DNA of 64,000 nucleotides from Picocystis sp. L7 (taxonomy: Eukaryota; Chlorophyta; Picocystophyceae; Picocystales; Picocystaceae). The stretch spans positions 1 through 64,000 of the forward strand of contig QXJR01000003.1 of NCBI GenBank assembly GCA_020975725.1, in the 5' to 3' direction. This document shows, piece after piece, positions 44,687 through 53,494 of this stretch (the first letter of the stretch is position 1; each line of letters opens with the position of its first letter). A program made the translations under genes and the position numbers. The notes beneath the pieces were generated by a model. That model was not told the DNA's origin. It saw only the letters and a list, made by a program, of their open reading frames with translations, and searched no databases.

Positions 44687-45671
44687 TCAGACTGCTGCAG
44701 CCTTGGCCTTCAGCTGCTGCAGCTTCTTCTTCTGCTGGTAATACACCTTGGCCTTCTCCTTGCGCTTTTCTTCCAGCTCTGCAATGGTGTCCTGGTGCTT
44801 CCATCCCACCTCTCTTGAAAGATCACCCAGCTTGCAGAACTTGTGTCCGTGCTGCAACCGGAGGACCCGGAGAGCGTCCGGCACAACCAAGCGCTTCGTC
44901 TTGTCGTGCGGACGGGGAATGCCCTCAAAAGCCTTGAAGCGCTCCAGTGCCGCCATTCCGCGTGGTGTCTTGTGCGGGATCATTCCTCGCACGGTCCTCC
45001 ACAGCATGCGGGAGGGAGACTTGAAGTGGAAAGGCCCCTTGGAGGGATTGGTCAAGTGCCTCTTGTCGAGGAAGCGATGGTACTTCGCCTTTTGCCTGAC
45101 CATCCCACCGGATATAGTGATGTCCTCCGTTCGCACAGCGATCTGCATCCGTCCGATCCAACGGTGTACGGTCAGCGTTCTCGTTCGTCGTGGGAATCGC
45201 TCTCTCCGTAGGCCGGCGCTCCCTACGGAATCGTTTTCGATCTCACACGAGACGCACGATTTTTTGCCCGGACAGCAGTTGCTTGGCGATGACGGACGCA
45301 AGCCTGCCAAGCATATGGTCCTTGCAGTCAATGATGATGACCTGCGCGACGGGCGTTCCACCACCGTCCGGAAAAGAAAACAGGCAGTCGAAGGGCAGTG
45401 TCGCGGACCGGCGGAACGAGGGTCAGCATGCGTTCTACTGTCCCGAGCTGACGTCCTGGGTTGCAACGAGGGCGAATCGACACGGTTTCCTGCTTCACAC
45501 CCGCGTCCTCCTTTTCTTCGTTCGCGTTCTTGAGGTCTCCATCCCCAGGTTCGTTCCCTTCTTCGTCGTGGGGTTTCCCTCGATCCGATCCTGCGCGGTC
45601 CGTTTCCTTCCCACGGATCGATTTTCGGCGCAACCTCCACCTCCTCGTGAGCCAGCACTTACGTTTTCCAT
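44687..45671 (-). CDS. RPL13A: Cytosolic ribosomal protein uL13 (RPL13A), three exons
   Basis: Exon 1 (45671-45663) encodes only M-E-N. Exon 2 (45341-45249) encodes [20 protein letters not shown] to VRL. Exon 3 (45142-44687) starts [17 protein letters not shown]. Total 185 residues. Introns are 321 nt (donor GTAAGT, acceptor CAG) and 106 nt (donor GTGTGA, acceptor CAG). [40 protein letters not shown] and the basic coiled-coil tail [16 protein letters not shown]-like segment identify uL13 of the 60S subunit. The tiny first exon with a long first intron is typical of ribosomal protein genes, where the intron often aids expression. Upstream (45672-46429) is an intergenic promoter region without another gene. 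Confidence 0.93.
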
Positions 45672-46429
45672 CGCGTCCCACGAGGCGATGCGGCGCAGGT
45701 TCTGAAGCGAAGGATCGAAACAGACCCCGCGAACGCGCCGCCACCCTTTTACCTCGCCGAAAGAAGGGGAGGGAGCCTCCTCCACGGGACGTGTTTCCCA
45801 CGGCGGATCGAAAGCCGGGGTGGGAAGGAGGACGGGGCTCGGTTCCGACCCGAGGCTTCGAGGAATCTCCCGTCCTCGTACGTGTATGAAGGAAACGATC
45901 CGAAACGTGGAGGAAGACATCGGTCGATCGGACACTTGCGATCCTATCCCGTGGAGGATTTCGATCGGGGAAAGAACGATGCCAGGGTTGGATCTCCTCT
46001 CCTTTCGAGTCCCCTTTCGTTCGAACCGGGAAACAGGTTCAACACCGAAGGGGGAGACAAGGTACAGACGAATCGATCCAGACGTATCGATGACAAGGAC
46101 GACGAAGGACGTGTCGGAACGACCAGCACCGAAGGGTGTGGAGCAAACACGGTCGGTGCGAAGGACCGAGAAACGACACCGTGATGCTGCCCCATGGAGA
46201 TGGGAACAAGACTGCTGCTGGCGTAACCGACGGGGGGAAATCACAAGCCTGGCACCAGGACACGTCGAGACGAGGCGAAAAGCTCGAGGAGTTGCCCCCT
46301 CGTGATCTGCCGACGACCGTCCGTTGCAATGACCAATCCCGAATGGCACCGGGTAGACTGCAGGTCCGACACATCCCACCCATCAAATAATTTCGATTCG
46401 AATGTTAAAGAAGAACGGGAACCACAGCG

Positions 46430-47484
46430 TCAGGCCTGCAGGTTCTTGTTCCTCATTTCCTGTTTGAGAGTCAAGACTTCCGACTTGAGTTCCCTGAGCT
46501 CGTCCGTGATTGATGTAAGCTTGCTCACCAAGATCTCGCTGTCTTCTTCTTGAGGCTTCTGGGATCCGATCACAAGCATCCACGAAGCAATCGTGCCACA
46601 CAGGGTGCTGAAGAGCCCCGCACCAACCACGATCAAACACGCCCCCACGAATTTCCCTCCGGTCGTGATGGGCTGGAGGTGACTGTATCCCATCTGCAGG
46701 GGTTGCATGCGAGAGAACCGAAAACCCGGTCAGCCGATGGGCAAGAAGTAGGGACTCGACAGGGGCAATCTTCGCGTACCGTTGATGCATTGCTGATGGA
46801 GACGAAGGACCACCATAACGCTCGCTCTGCAGTGTTGATCAGCGCCTCTGGACCAGCAGCCAGCTCGAATCTCAGCACGAGCAGTGCCCCGAAAATGACC
46901 GTGGTCAAGGACAAGAAGGTGGCACCCAACAAGGCCCCAATGGCAGAGTCTTTGATCAGGCAGAACATCAGCACTTTGGCGTTTTTCGCAGCTCGTAGCA
47001 GACGATAGATCTTCAACACACGGAAGATCCTCAAAAATCTACCTCCTAGAGGCAGATCAGATGGAATACACGACAGCAGATCGGCCGTGTAGAACACCGC
47101 CAACTTGAACTTGTCCAGAGGCGTGTTCCACAGATGCTTGCGTGCGAGTGCCCTTTTCTTTCTGTTGAGCCCATAATTCCTCACGAAGTCCACAAAGAAG
47201 ACCAGGCACATCGCGTTGTCCGAGATATCGAGGACGGCCACCTCTTGCGGCGTCAATCTGCCGTGGAGGTTTGCGAAGAGGTTGAGAAGGAGCACCAACA
47301 CCGAGCATGCAAGGATGAACAATTCGTAGGCGTAGCTCGTGTCCAGTTCGATGCTTCCTTTTTCTACCTTGAAGGCTTCGATGATGTCCTCCTGGGAAAT
47401 CGACCGGCAGGTTTGGGACAGGGTTCGATGCTTGCGGCAGGTGTTCATGTTCTTTCGTTTGCTGGACTCCGTTCGTTCACCCAT
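46430..47484 (-). CDS. Six-TM voltage-sensor ion channel with atypical filter
   Basis: Exons 47484-46780 and 46693-46430 are joined over an 86-nt intron (donor GTACGC, acceptor CAG, phase 0), giving 322 residues. A second possible start is 47448. S1 is YELFILACSVLVLLLNLF and S2 includes MCLVFFVDFVRN. S4 is GRFLRIFRVLKIYRLLRAAK, with R/K at every third position. S5 is LGATFLSLTTVIFGALLVL. The pore helix is ALWWSFVSIS and S6 contains GLFSTLCGTIASWM. The filter, formed across the junction, is ASTMGYSHLQPITTGGK, where K+ channels have TTVGYGDLYPVTTGGR. G-Y-G-D is thus replaced by G-Y-S-H. A C-terminal coiled coil (LTSITDELRELKSEVLTLKQ) probably sets the tetramer. Ion selectivity is uncertain. The overall plan is that of short prokaryote-like Kv channels. 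Confidence 0.82.
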
Positions 47485-48289
47485 CCAAGGTCGATGGGTG
47501 GGTTGGAGCCTTCGTCTTCCCCATGCTCGTTTTGTTTGCCATCTGGCTTCGTTCGTCCCGTTCCTCCGTCCTGTGCACCCGATCTTGTTCCCATTCCATG
47601 TGTTGGCTCCAATGTCTTCGCGTTTCGGGACGCGCCACGGGTCCATGTCGCCCACCCCTCCACCACCAGACCCCTCCCTTTTCGTTTCTTGTTTCGCCGT
47701 TTCGTGGACGTTGGACCCGTCTCTCCCATCTCCCCCACATCACATGGGGGCTGGGGAGACGGGTACCAACCGACCGGGTTCAGGGGTCCACATCGGTGCA
47801 TCCAGGAGAAAAGGAATGGGAAAAAGGAACGGGTCGTGTAGATCGCCAAGAGGGATGGGAATGCACGACAGGAGGTGCGTATCCACGGATGCGATGGACC
47901 GCTTCCACCGAGGATGGGAAGCAAGGAACCCGTCCACATAGGGAAAGGACGTGGTTGAGATGGTGAAGTTCGACCTCCCAAGGTCGCGAGGGAGGCAACA
48001 CCTGGGATCGAAGGTCCGATCGACGCGACTCGGAGCCGCACCAACAACGACCAACAGAAGCAAACACCTGGAGCCTGGCGAAACGAGGAGAAACGGGGAC
48101 GAAGGAAAGAGCGGCCCTCTAACGCACATGGAATGCGAAGCCTGTGCGATCGGTGGACGCAGTCGAACGCGCCTGCTAGCTGAGCAAAGTTGATAAAAGC
48201 GTCGAAAAGCAGAAGAAGGCTAGCAGATACTAATCTTTACGAGTCACATTTTTCGGCAAATCATGTGTGTTACACCACTGCGTATCTCT
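47485..48289. other. Intergenic, no gene seen
   Basis: Frames of up to 235 codons cross this region on both strands, but their composition is that of GC-rich non-coding DNA and none matches a family. It holds the promoter of the channel gene and the 5' flank of the tRNA. Confidence 0.45.
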
Positions 48290-48404
48290 GCTCCAGTAAC
48301 TCAGTGGACTAGAGTGTCAGCTTCCTATGGAAGGATTCCGGCGACCGATGGGTCAACCCGGTGGAATCAGCTGAAGGTCGCAGGTTCGATCCCTGCCTGG
48401 AGTG
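48290..48404 (+). tRNA. tRNA-Arg (anticodon CCT) with 41-nt intron
   Basis: The acceptor strands GCTCCAG and CTGGAGT (plus discriminator G) pair fully, with one G-T at 1-72. The D stem is ACTC/GAGT, the anticodon stem TCAGC/GCTGA and the T stem GCAGG/CCTGC around TTCGATC. The anticodon CCT is at 48324-48326. A 41-nt intron (48328-48368) sits after position 37, the standard place for eukaryotic nuclear tRNA introns. Internal promoters are A-box-like TAACTCAGTGG and B-box GGTTCGATCCC. T-runs follow from 48421, which suit Pol III termination. Confidence 0.88.
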
Positions 48405-49481
48405 TGATTCGTTATATCGCAATTTTGAACTTTTGCCGATCCGGCTGCGATCGACGCGGATCGAATGCACGGCACCGACGAGCACCGATGAATCCGAGGT
48501 CATCTGCGGCCTCGCATTCAGTGCCCAGGTCCGATCATGCGTGGCGATGCATGCGCTCGTCCGATTCGAGTCGGTCCACGAGGTGAGGATTTTCGACAGT
48601 TGTACCCTTTCGCTTGAATGGTTGGAGCGATGGGCGTGGGAACGAATGCTGCGTGCCACCAGCACGTGGACAGGACAGACGTGCTTTATGTTTTTTCTTC
48701 GCACACGTCTTCGGCGCTCGTATTTTCCATTCAACCTTCGCTCTTCTGTCGTTTTCGTCTTCGATAGGTTCGGTGGATCCGTCGTGGAAGTTCCGATCCA
48801 GCCGTGGGGTTGGATTCGTTGTCGTATCTTTCGGTTCGCTCCCCTCCCCTGCGTCTTCGTTCCCATGTTCCTGGGTTTGCACGGTTGTGTGTTTTCGGGT
48901 ACCTTTCATCGACCTTCGATCCTTGTGGTTCCGCGTCGGTCTCGTCCTCGTTCCCCGATTCCGGCACCGATCCGATCTCGCTGCCCCACCTGGATCTTTC
49001 AAACCGGGGTGGAATGGGAGGGAACACCCGAGCCAGCGTGGGTGCATGGGTGGGTCCGTGTGCGAGGGGGGAGGGGGAGAGACACAGGGGGGGGAGAGGA
49101 GAGGAAAGGCTTGCGCATCGACAGACCCGACCCGACCAGGACAGGCTGGTGGGTGTCCGGGAACCACGAACACGAGACGTGTGCGGTGTAGATCCGCCCG
49201 TATCGTGCTCGAGACACACAAGACGAAAACAAAGGAAACCGTCGCTCTACCCTACCCCGTCCAAAACGGGGAAGGGAAGAGTGCGCGGGAAACGTAAACA
49301 CCCACGGAGTCGTCCGCCACACACCCTGGACCCGGGAACCGACCCGCGGATTCAAAACCCAAGACCAAAGAGAAGACCAGGAACGCTGCCGTGCGCAAGC
49401 TGATCGCGATACCAGGTGTCGTGCACGCACCAATACGAACAGGGAAACGGGAAACGATAAAACAAACAGACCTGACGGGGA
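48405..49481. other. GC-rich intergenic DNA, no gene seen
   Basis: Long frames on several strands and phases (up to 276 codons) overlap each other and are Arg/Pro/Ser-rich, as expected from GC-rich DNA with few stops. Purine runs occur near 49060-49110. The right part is the likely promoter and 5' leader of the homeobox gene. Confidence 0.45.
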
Positions 49482-49880
49482 ATGCACATGACGCCAGAGC
49501 AACAGAGCCAGCTGCGGATCCAAACGCTGCAATACGCAGAATGCTGCAAGATCACCGCGAGGATGCAGAGCGACATGAAGCACTGGAGAAGAAGCCACCC
49601 GCACGAAGAAGACAAGGAGAACCCCGAAGGGAAGGGCGCACTGTCCAGCGGAAAGAAGCGTTGGACACCCACGCCATCACAGCTGCAGAGAATGGAACAA
49701 CTGTTCCACCAAGGGGAAATCATCACCACCAAAGACAAGGTCCAACAGCTGCTCGAGGAGCTGCAACAGCATGGGCCAGTCACAGCCACAAACATCGCAA
49801 ACTGGTTTCAAAATAAGAAGTCTAGGACAAGGAGAAAGCTCCTGAAGCTGCATCAAGAAGCTGTGCAAGACAATAAGTGA
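49482..49880 (+). CDS. WOX-type homeodomain transcription factor
   Basis: A 132-residue single-exon protein; ATG at 49482, or 49488 for MTPEQQ. The homeodomain lies at about residues 58-122. Its start KKRWTPTPSQLQRMEQLFHQ and helix 3 NIANWFQNKKSRTRRK carry the WOX-type P-T-P-x-Q-L and W-F-Q-N-x-K-S-R-x-R-R-K. The loop between helices 1 and 2 is longer than in typical homeodomains, as in WOX and some TALE-like factors. The invariant W, F and N of helix 3 are present. The short leader MTPEQQSQLRIQTLQYAECC is similar in style to algal WOX13-clade proteins. There is no WUS box. It is a likely nuclear DNA-binding regulator. Tail to tail with SRPRB (62 bases). Confidence 0.83.
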   Translation: MHMTPEQQSQLRIQTLQYAECCKITARMQSDMKHWRRSHPHEEDKENPEGKGALSSGKKRWTPTPSQLQRMEQLFHQGEIITTKDKVQQLLEELQQHGPVTATNIANWFQNKKSRTRRKLLKLHQEAVQDNK

Positions 49881-49942
49881 AAGACGACAGGCTCGATCGC
49901 ATACGCAATGGGATGGTCAAGGGAGTCGAGATGACACGATGC

Positions 49943-50674
49943 TTATCTCTTGTTTACCGCACGGATGAACTTCTGAACCAGGGCAATGTCCCCCTTGTAC
50001 ACGGATACCTTAGCAAACTCCACCTTGTTCCTACAGTCTGCAAATGAAAAATACTTGTCTGTCCTTCCCACCCCCGATATGAGCTGCTTGGCCATCCCAT
50101 CTTCCACGAGCGACAGCCTGGTGGACTTGAGCTGTTCTATTTCCTTCTCCAGGCGCTTCCGCAAGAAATCCACCCCGTGTGCCGTCACGCGTTCCGCCTT
50201 GTTGCAGGCCACGAGGATAGGTATTTTGGGTCCAGCGATGTCTGGGAGCAGAAGGATGTCGAGCAGATGTTCCGCAGCCAGCGTCACGTTCGGCAAAAAG
50301 TCTACGGAGTCTATCACGAACAGGACGCCCTGGCACCGGGCTGCATATTTCTGCAGCAGGAAGCGGAGGCTAGGGCTCCCTGGGAGGTCCACCAGGGTGA
50401 TGGTCGATGCACCGTCTTTCGGGGTGTTCCATTTCATCTGTCCGACGTTCTCTTGCATCGAGGTCACCGTATCGACCAGCGTGCCTGGTGTCTGTATCCC
50501 GTAAAACATGGCCGTTTTCCCCGCACCACTTGGGCCGCAGATCAGGAGCACATCCCTCTTCTTCCTTCCGAAGGTGCATCTGGTGAGTAGGAGGGCGGTG
50601 AAGACGATCACGAGTACGGAAATCAGTGCGGCGAGCACGGATTGGTCGTGGAACCCATCGTGCATGAGTTTCAT
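49943..50674 (-). CDS. SRPRB: Signal recognition particle receptor subunit beta
   Basis: A 243-residue protein. One N-terminal membrane anchor (VLAALISVLVIVFTALLL) is followed by an Arf/Ras-like GTPase domain: P-loop GPSGAGKT, switch region ENVGQMKW, G3-like DLPGSPSLR, and the base-specificity motif CNKAE in place of N-K-x-D. LLQKYAARCQGVLFVIDSVD is strongly conserved in SRPRB. The protein anchors SR-alpha at the ER membrane for co-translational targeting. Length and organisation are normal. It is divergent from the complex I B22 gene (369 bases between starts). Confidence 0.9.
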   Translation of the reverse strand: MKLMHDGFHDQSVLAALISVLVIVFTALLLTRCTFGRKKRDVLLICGPSGAGKTAMFYGIQTPGTLVDTVTSMQENVGQMKWNTPKDGASTITLVDLPGSPSLRFLLQKYAARCQGVLFVIDSVDFLPNVTLAAEHLLDILLLPDIAGPKIPILVACNKAERVTAHGVDFLRKRLEKEIEQLKSTRLSLVEDGMAKQLISGVGRTDKYFSFADCRNKVEFAKVSVYKGDIALVQKFIRAVNKR

Positions 50675-51043
50675 CCTGCTTGGATCCTTTATCCTACCGT
50701 CGTCCCTGTGGTTGTCGTGCGTGCGTGTCTCGATGGGTCTTCCGTCCGGTATCCGACGGGACGTTCCCTTGGACCCCGTTCCTATCCTTCTCTTCCTCCC
50801 TCTCGTTTCGTTTCAATCCGTTTTTGCTTGGTTCGTGTCTTCGGATGCGACGAGGAGGCTCGACCGGCGTGTGGGTGTGGGTAGGCATACGTCGTTCCAT
50901 CCTCCCCCCTTTCGGGATTGGGATTGGGGTTGGGGTTGTGGGGTTGAAAAGGTTCCCTTCGAGTGAAAGGGGAAGGCCATCCCCACATCCATCGACCCAA
51001 GTCCAGGAACGGGACCCGAAAGGGGAACACCAGCAACCGCGCC

Positions 51044-51647
51044 ATGACCACCCGTGCGACGCAGAAACTGCGCGTGATGCACCTCTATCGGAGGAGCCTC
51101 AAGGATCTGTTCAGTTGGACGGGAAACCGGGAACTGTTCTACGAAGAGGTGAGGAAGGACGAAGACGGAGGAAGGAAGAAAGAAACCGAAACAGGAACAC
51201 ACACGCACCACGGACCCAAGGCACCACCGAATCGAGAACGAAGACTGATGCCGAGAGGAACGCGTGCACGCGAACGGTTCTGCGAACAGGTGGACAAGAT
51301 CAGGGACATGTTCGAAGCCAATCGGAACGTGGTGCGTCTCTACGACGCGTGGATCCGAAAGCCTCGACGAACGTGGACGAAAGCACGATGCGTGGGTGAA
51401 AACCGTTGGAATGCGTCATTCCCTTCCCAGCGAGCTGACCGACGTGCAAACGCTCGATCCGTACCAGACCGATCCCAACTTGATCGACGAATTGATCGAA
51501 AAGGGCGAAAAGAAGCTGCAAGCGGGCAGACACCCCGACCCGTACACCGTTCCCTATTACGTCGGAGGGAGCAAATACGCTCGGAATCCTCCGGTTCCAC
51601 CAGAAATGCGATTGGTGTTCGATTATGGAAGGGAAACACAGCCGTAG
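51044..51647 (+). CDS. Complex I B22 subunit (NDUFB9-like), LYR protein, three exons
   Basis: Exons 51044-51148, 51290-51331 and about 51435-51647 give 119 residues. Exon 1 has the LYR motif in RVMHLYRRSLKDLFSWTGNR. Exon 2 is VDKIRDMFEANRNV. Exon 3 contains IDELIEKGEKKLQAGRHPDP and YYVGGSKYARNPPVPPEM. Intron 1 is GTGAGG..CAG and intron 2 starts GTGCGT. The third exon's acceptor is uncertain by a few bases (C-G-A-G at 51431-51434). The protein matches plant CIB22, an accessory subunit of the mitochondrial complex I membrane arm that binds acyl carrier protein. It is tail to tail with MoaE (133 bases). Confidence 0.87.
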
Positions 51648-51780
51648 ATGCCCCTGGCGCAAACAGGCGTCCCGCTGAACGACATCGACCGGCAATAATA
51701 CCTTCGTGGTGGGGGGGTCTGGAATGCAACGTACACCACCTGGATGTTCCGCTTCATGAGCTGCGGTCGACGTGCACCTC

Positions 51781-52242
51781 CTACTTCTCTCGGACGAGCT
51801 TCCCTTCTTGGTTTTCCTTCCACACCGATCCGTCGGCGTAGAATTCTTTCTTCCAAACCGGTGCACGTGCTTTGATTTCGTCGATGATGTAGGAGGTTGC
51901 TTCCATCGCACCCCTTCGATGGGCGGAAGAGACTGCAATCATCACGCTGGGTTGTCCGACCTCCACCTTCCCCGTCCGGTGTGCCACTGCGCACTGGATC
52001 AGTTCCCACCTTTTCCTGGCGTCCAGGCAGATGTCTTGCATCACTTTGATCGCCATGGGCACGTAGGCTTCGTATTCCAGTTTCCGCACCTCTTTCCCTT
52101 GGAAATGGTTTCGGGTCACACCGGAGAAGGTGGACACGGCTCCAGCACCAGGATCGGCCACGTGTTCCACGTACTTGTCCAGCTTCAGGCCGTCCCCGAC
52201 CACTTCCACGAGGTCTGGTTTCCTCATGTTCGTGTCCTCCAT
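51781..52242 (-). CDS. Molybdopterin synthase large subunit (MoaE/MOCS2B)
   Basis: The start chosen is ATG 52242, giving 153 residues; M at 52227 is an alternative. The family core is complete: GAVSTFSGVTRN, LEYEAYVPMAIKVMQDI, AVAHRTGKVEVGQPSVMIAV, S-S-A-H-R-R and APVWKKEFYADGSVW. The lysines of W-K-K-E and the R-R pair form the active site, where MoaD thiocarboxylate converts precursor Z (cPMP) into molybdopterin. Usual MoaE length is about 150. The upstream open frame to 52455 is basic and not conserved. It is divergent from the four-TM protein. Confidence 0.9.
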   Translation of the reverse strand: MEDTNMRKPDLVEVVGDGLKLDKYVEHVADPGAGAVSTFSGVTRNHFQGKEVRKLEYEAYVPMAIKVMQDICLDARKRWELIQCAVAHRTGKVEVGQPSVMIAVSSAHRRGAMEATSYIIDEIKARAPVWKKEFYADGSVWKENQEGKLVREK

Positions 52243-52565
52243 GTTCTCGATCCTCGATGTTTGCGTGGCCGTGGGAAGGGTCCCTGTCTCGTGTCGACGA
52301 TCTTCCTCTCCCTTTCGAACCCCTTCCTTTTCCCTTCGGTGGGGCGGTGCCTTCGTTGGATCCCCTGGTTCCCTTTTGTAACCGATCGTGTTTCGGGTTC
52401 GAAAGGGGAGCGAGGCTTCCGACACGAAAGGAAGGATCCAGGAACCGGCCACCACGAAAAGGATTCATTCGTGCCCGACTTGGCGCACGGACGGACTTAG
52501 GCGCAGATCCAGAACAAGACAGGCAAAAGGGCGGCACGGGAGACCACGCGAGGCGAACGGGAGAG

Positions 52566-53441
52566 ATGGAAAGGACGAAGAAGGAATCAGGAACGTGGAG
52601 GAAGGAAGAAAGGGGAAGGACGGGACGTGCGAGGTCGTTCCGGAACGTCAAGTCCACCTGGGGAGCAAGACAATGGCTGGCCTTCGCCGTGTGGCTGCTC
52701 ATCAGCGGAGTCCTGTACAACTCGCTCGAAATCAGCCATCCCTTCAAGCAGTGGGCCTCGGGAACGCTGCACAAGACCTTCTTCACCGTCATGACCCCTG
52801 CAAGGGTCGCGCCCAGGGTGGCCTGGGCCCTCTCCTTGCACTGCGTGGGATTCGGTCTCTTCGTGTTCATCACCACGCGGCAATCCAGATGGCTCCTTGC
52901 CACGGCCTTGGCATGGTTGGGGATGTTGTGGGGAATCGGGATTGCCTTGCCTGAACATCTGGCGGTCAAGGCAGCCAACACCCTGGGGTACGCCGTGTTG
53001 GCACTGTCCCTGCTGGTGGGACTGGGAGCACTCGGGGGGGCGTGCTACGTCTTCGCCGATGCCATCGAGTTCTGCAAGAGCATTGTTACAAAATATCCCA
53101 AGCTCACCGAGGGAGACCTGCAGGCCCGCCCGCTCCTGCATCGCGTGGTGGTAGGCGAAAAGAACAGGGAAAGGGACCAGCTGCGTGTTTGTTCCAATGA
53201 ATGCGCATCCAAGAAGGGGACGTGCTTCCTCTGCGGCGAACCGGGAGAGAGAACCGTGGCTCTGTGCCGCTCGTGGGAACATGGAAAACGCACCCCCGGC
53301 ACAACTAGTAGCGTGTGCACGACGTTTGCAACGCTGAAGGAGGATCATGATCGATTGCTCCATGAATGCCAAGCTTTGAAGGCAGAGCTCTCTCTGCAGC
53401 AAGCAGCGGCGCGGCGGGGATCTCCAGGAACCTTGCACTGA
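52566..53441 (+). CDS. Four-TM membrane protein of unknown function
   Basis: A 291-residue frame from ATG 52566. A basic N-terminal ~35 residues are followed by four hydrophobic segments: WLAFAVWLLISGVLYNSL, WALSLHCVGFGLFVFI, LLATALAWLGMLWGIGIALP and LGYAVLALSLLVGLGALGG. The tail is hydrophilic, with a predicted coiled coil at the end (TLKEDHDRLLHECQALKAEL). The stretch with VCSNECASKKGTCFLCGEPG between residues ~207 and 250 could instead be an unspliced intron joining NRERDQL to the coiled coil, which would shorten the protein. I do not recognise the family. Tail to tail with NagZ (53 bases). Confidence 0.65.
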   Translation: MERTKKESGTWRKEERGRTGRARSFRNVKSTWGARQWLAFAVWLLISGVLYNSLEISHPFKQWASGTLHKTFFTVMTPARVAPRVAWALSLHCVGFGLFVFITTRQSRWLLATALAWLGMLWGIGIALPEHLAVKAANTLGYAVLALSLLVGLGALGGACYVFADAIEFCKSIVTKYPKLTEGDLQARPLLHRVVVGEKNRERDQLRVCSNECASKKGTCFLCGEPGERTVALCRSWEHGKRTPGTTSSVCTTFATLKEDHDRLLHECQALKAELSLQQAAARRGSPGTLH

Positions 53442-53494
53442 CCGCAATCCATCCTCGATTGGATAGAGCATCATGCCGATCGTCCATCAATAAG

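Noticed and set aside
48361-49403. Overlapping 199-276 codon frames on both strands
   Set aside because: They overlap one another in several phases in GC-rich DNA, are Arg/Pro/Ser-rich and match nothing.
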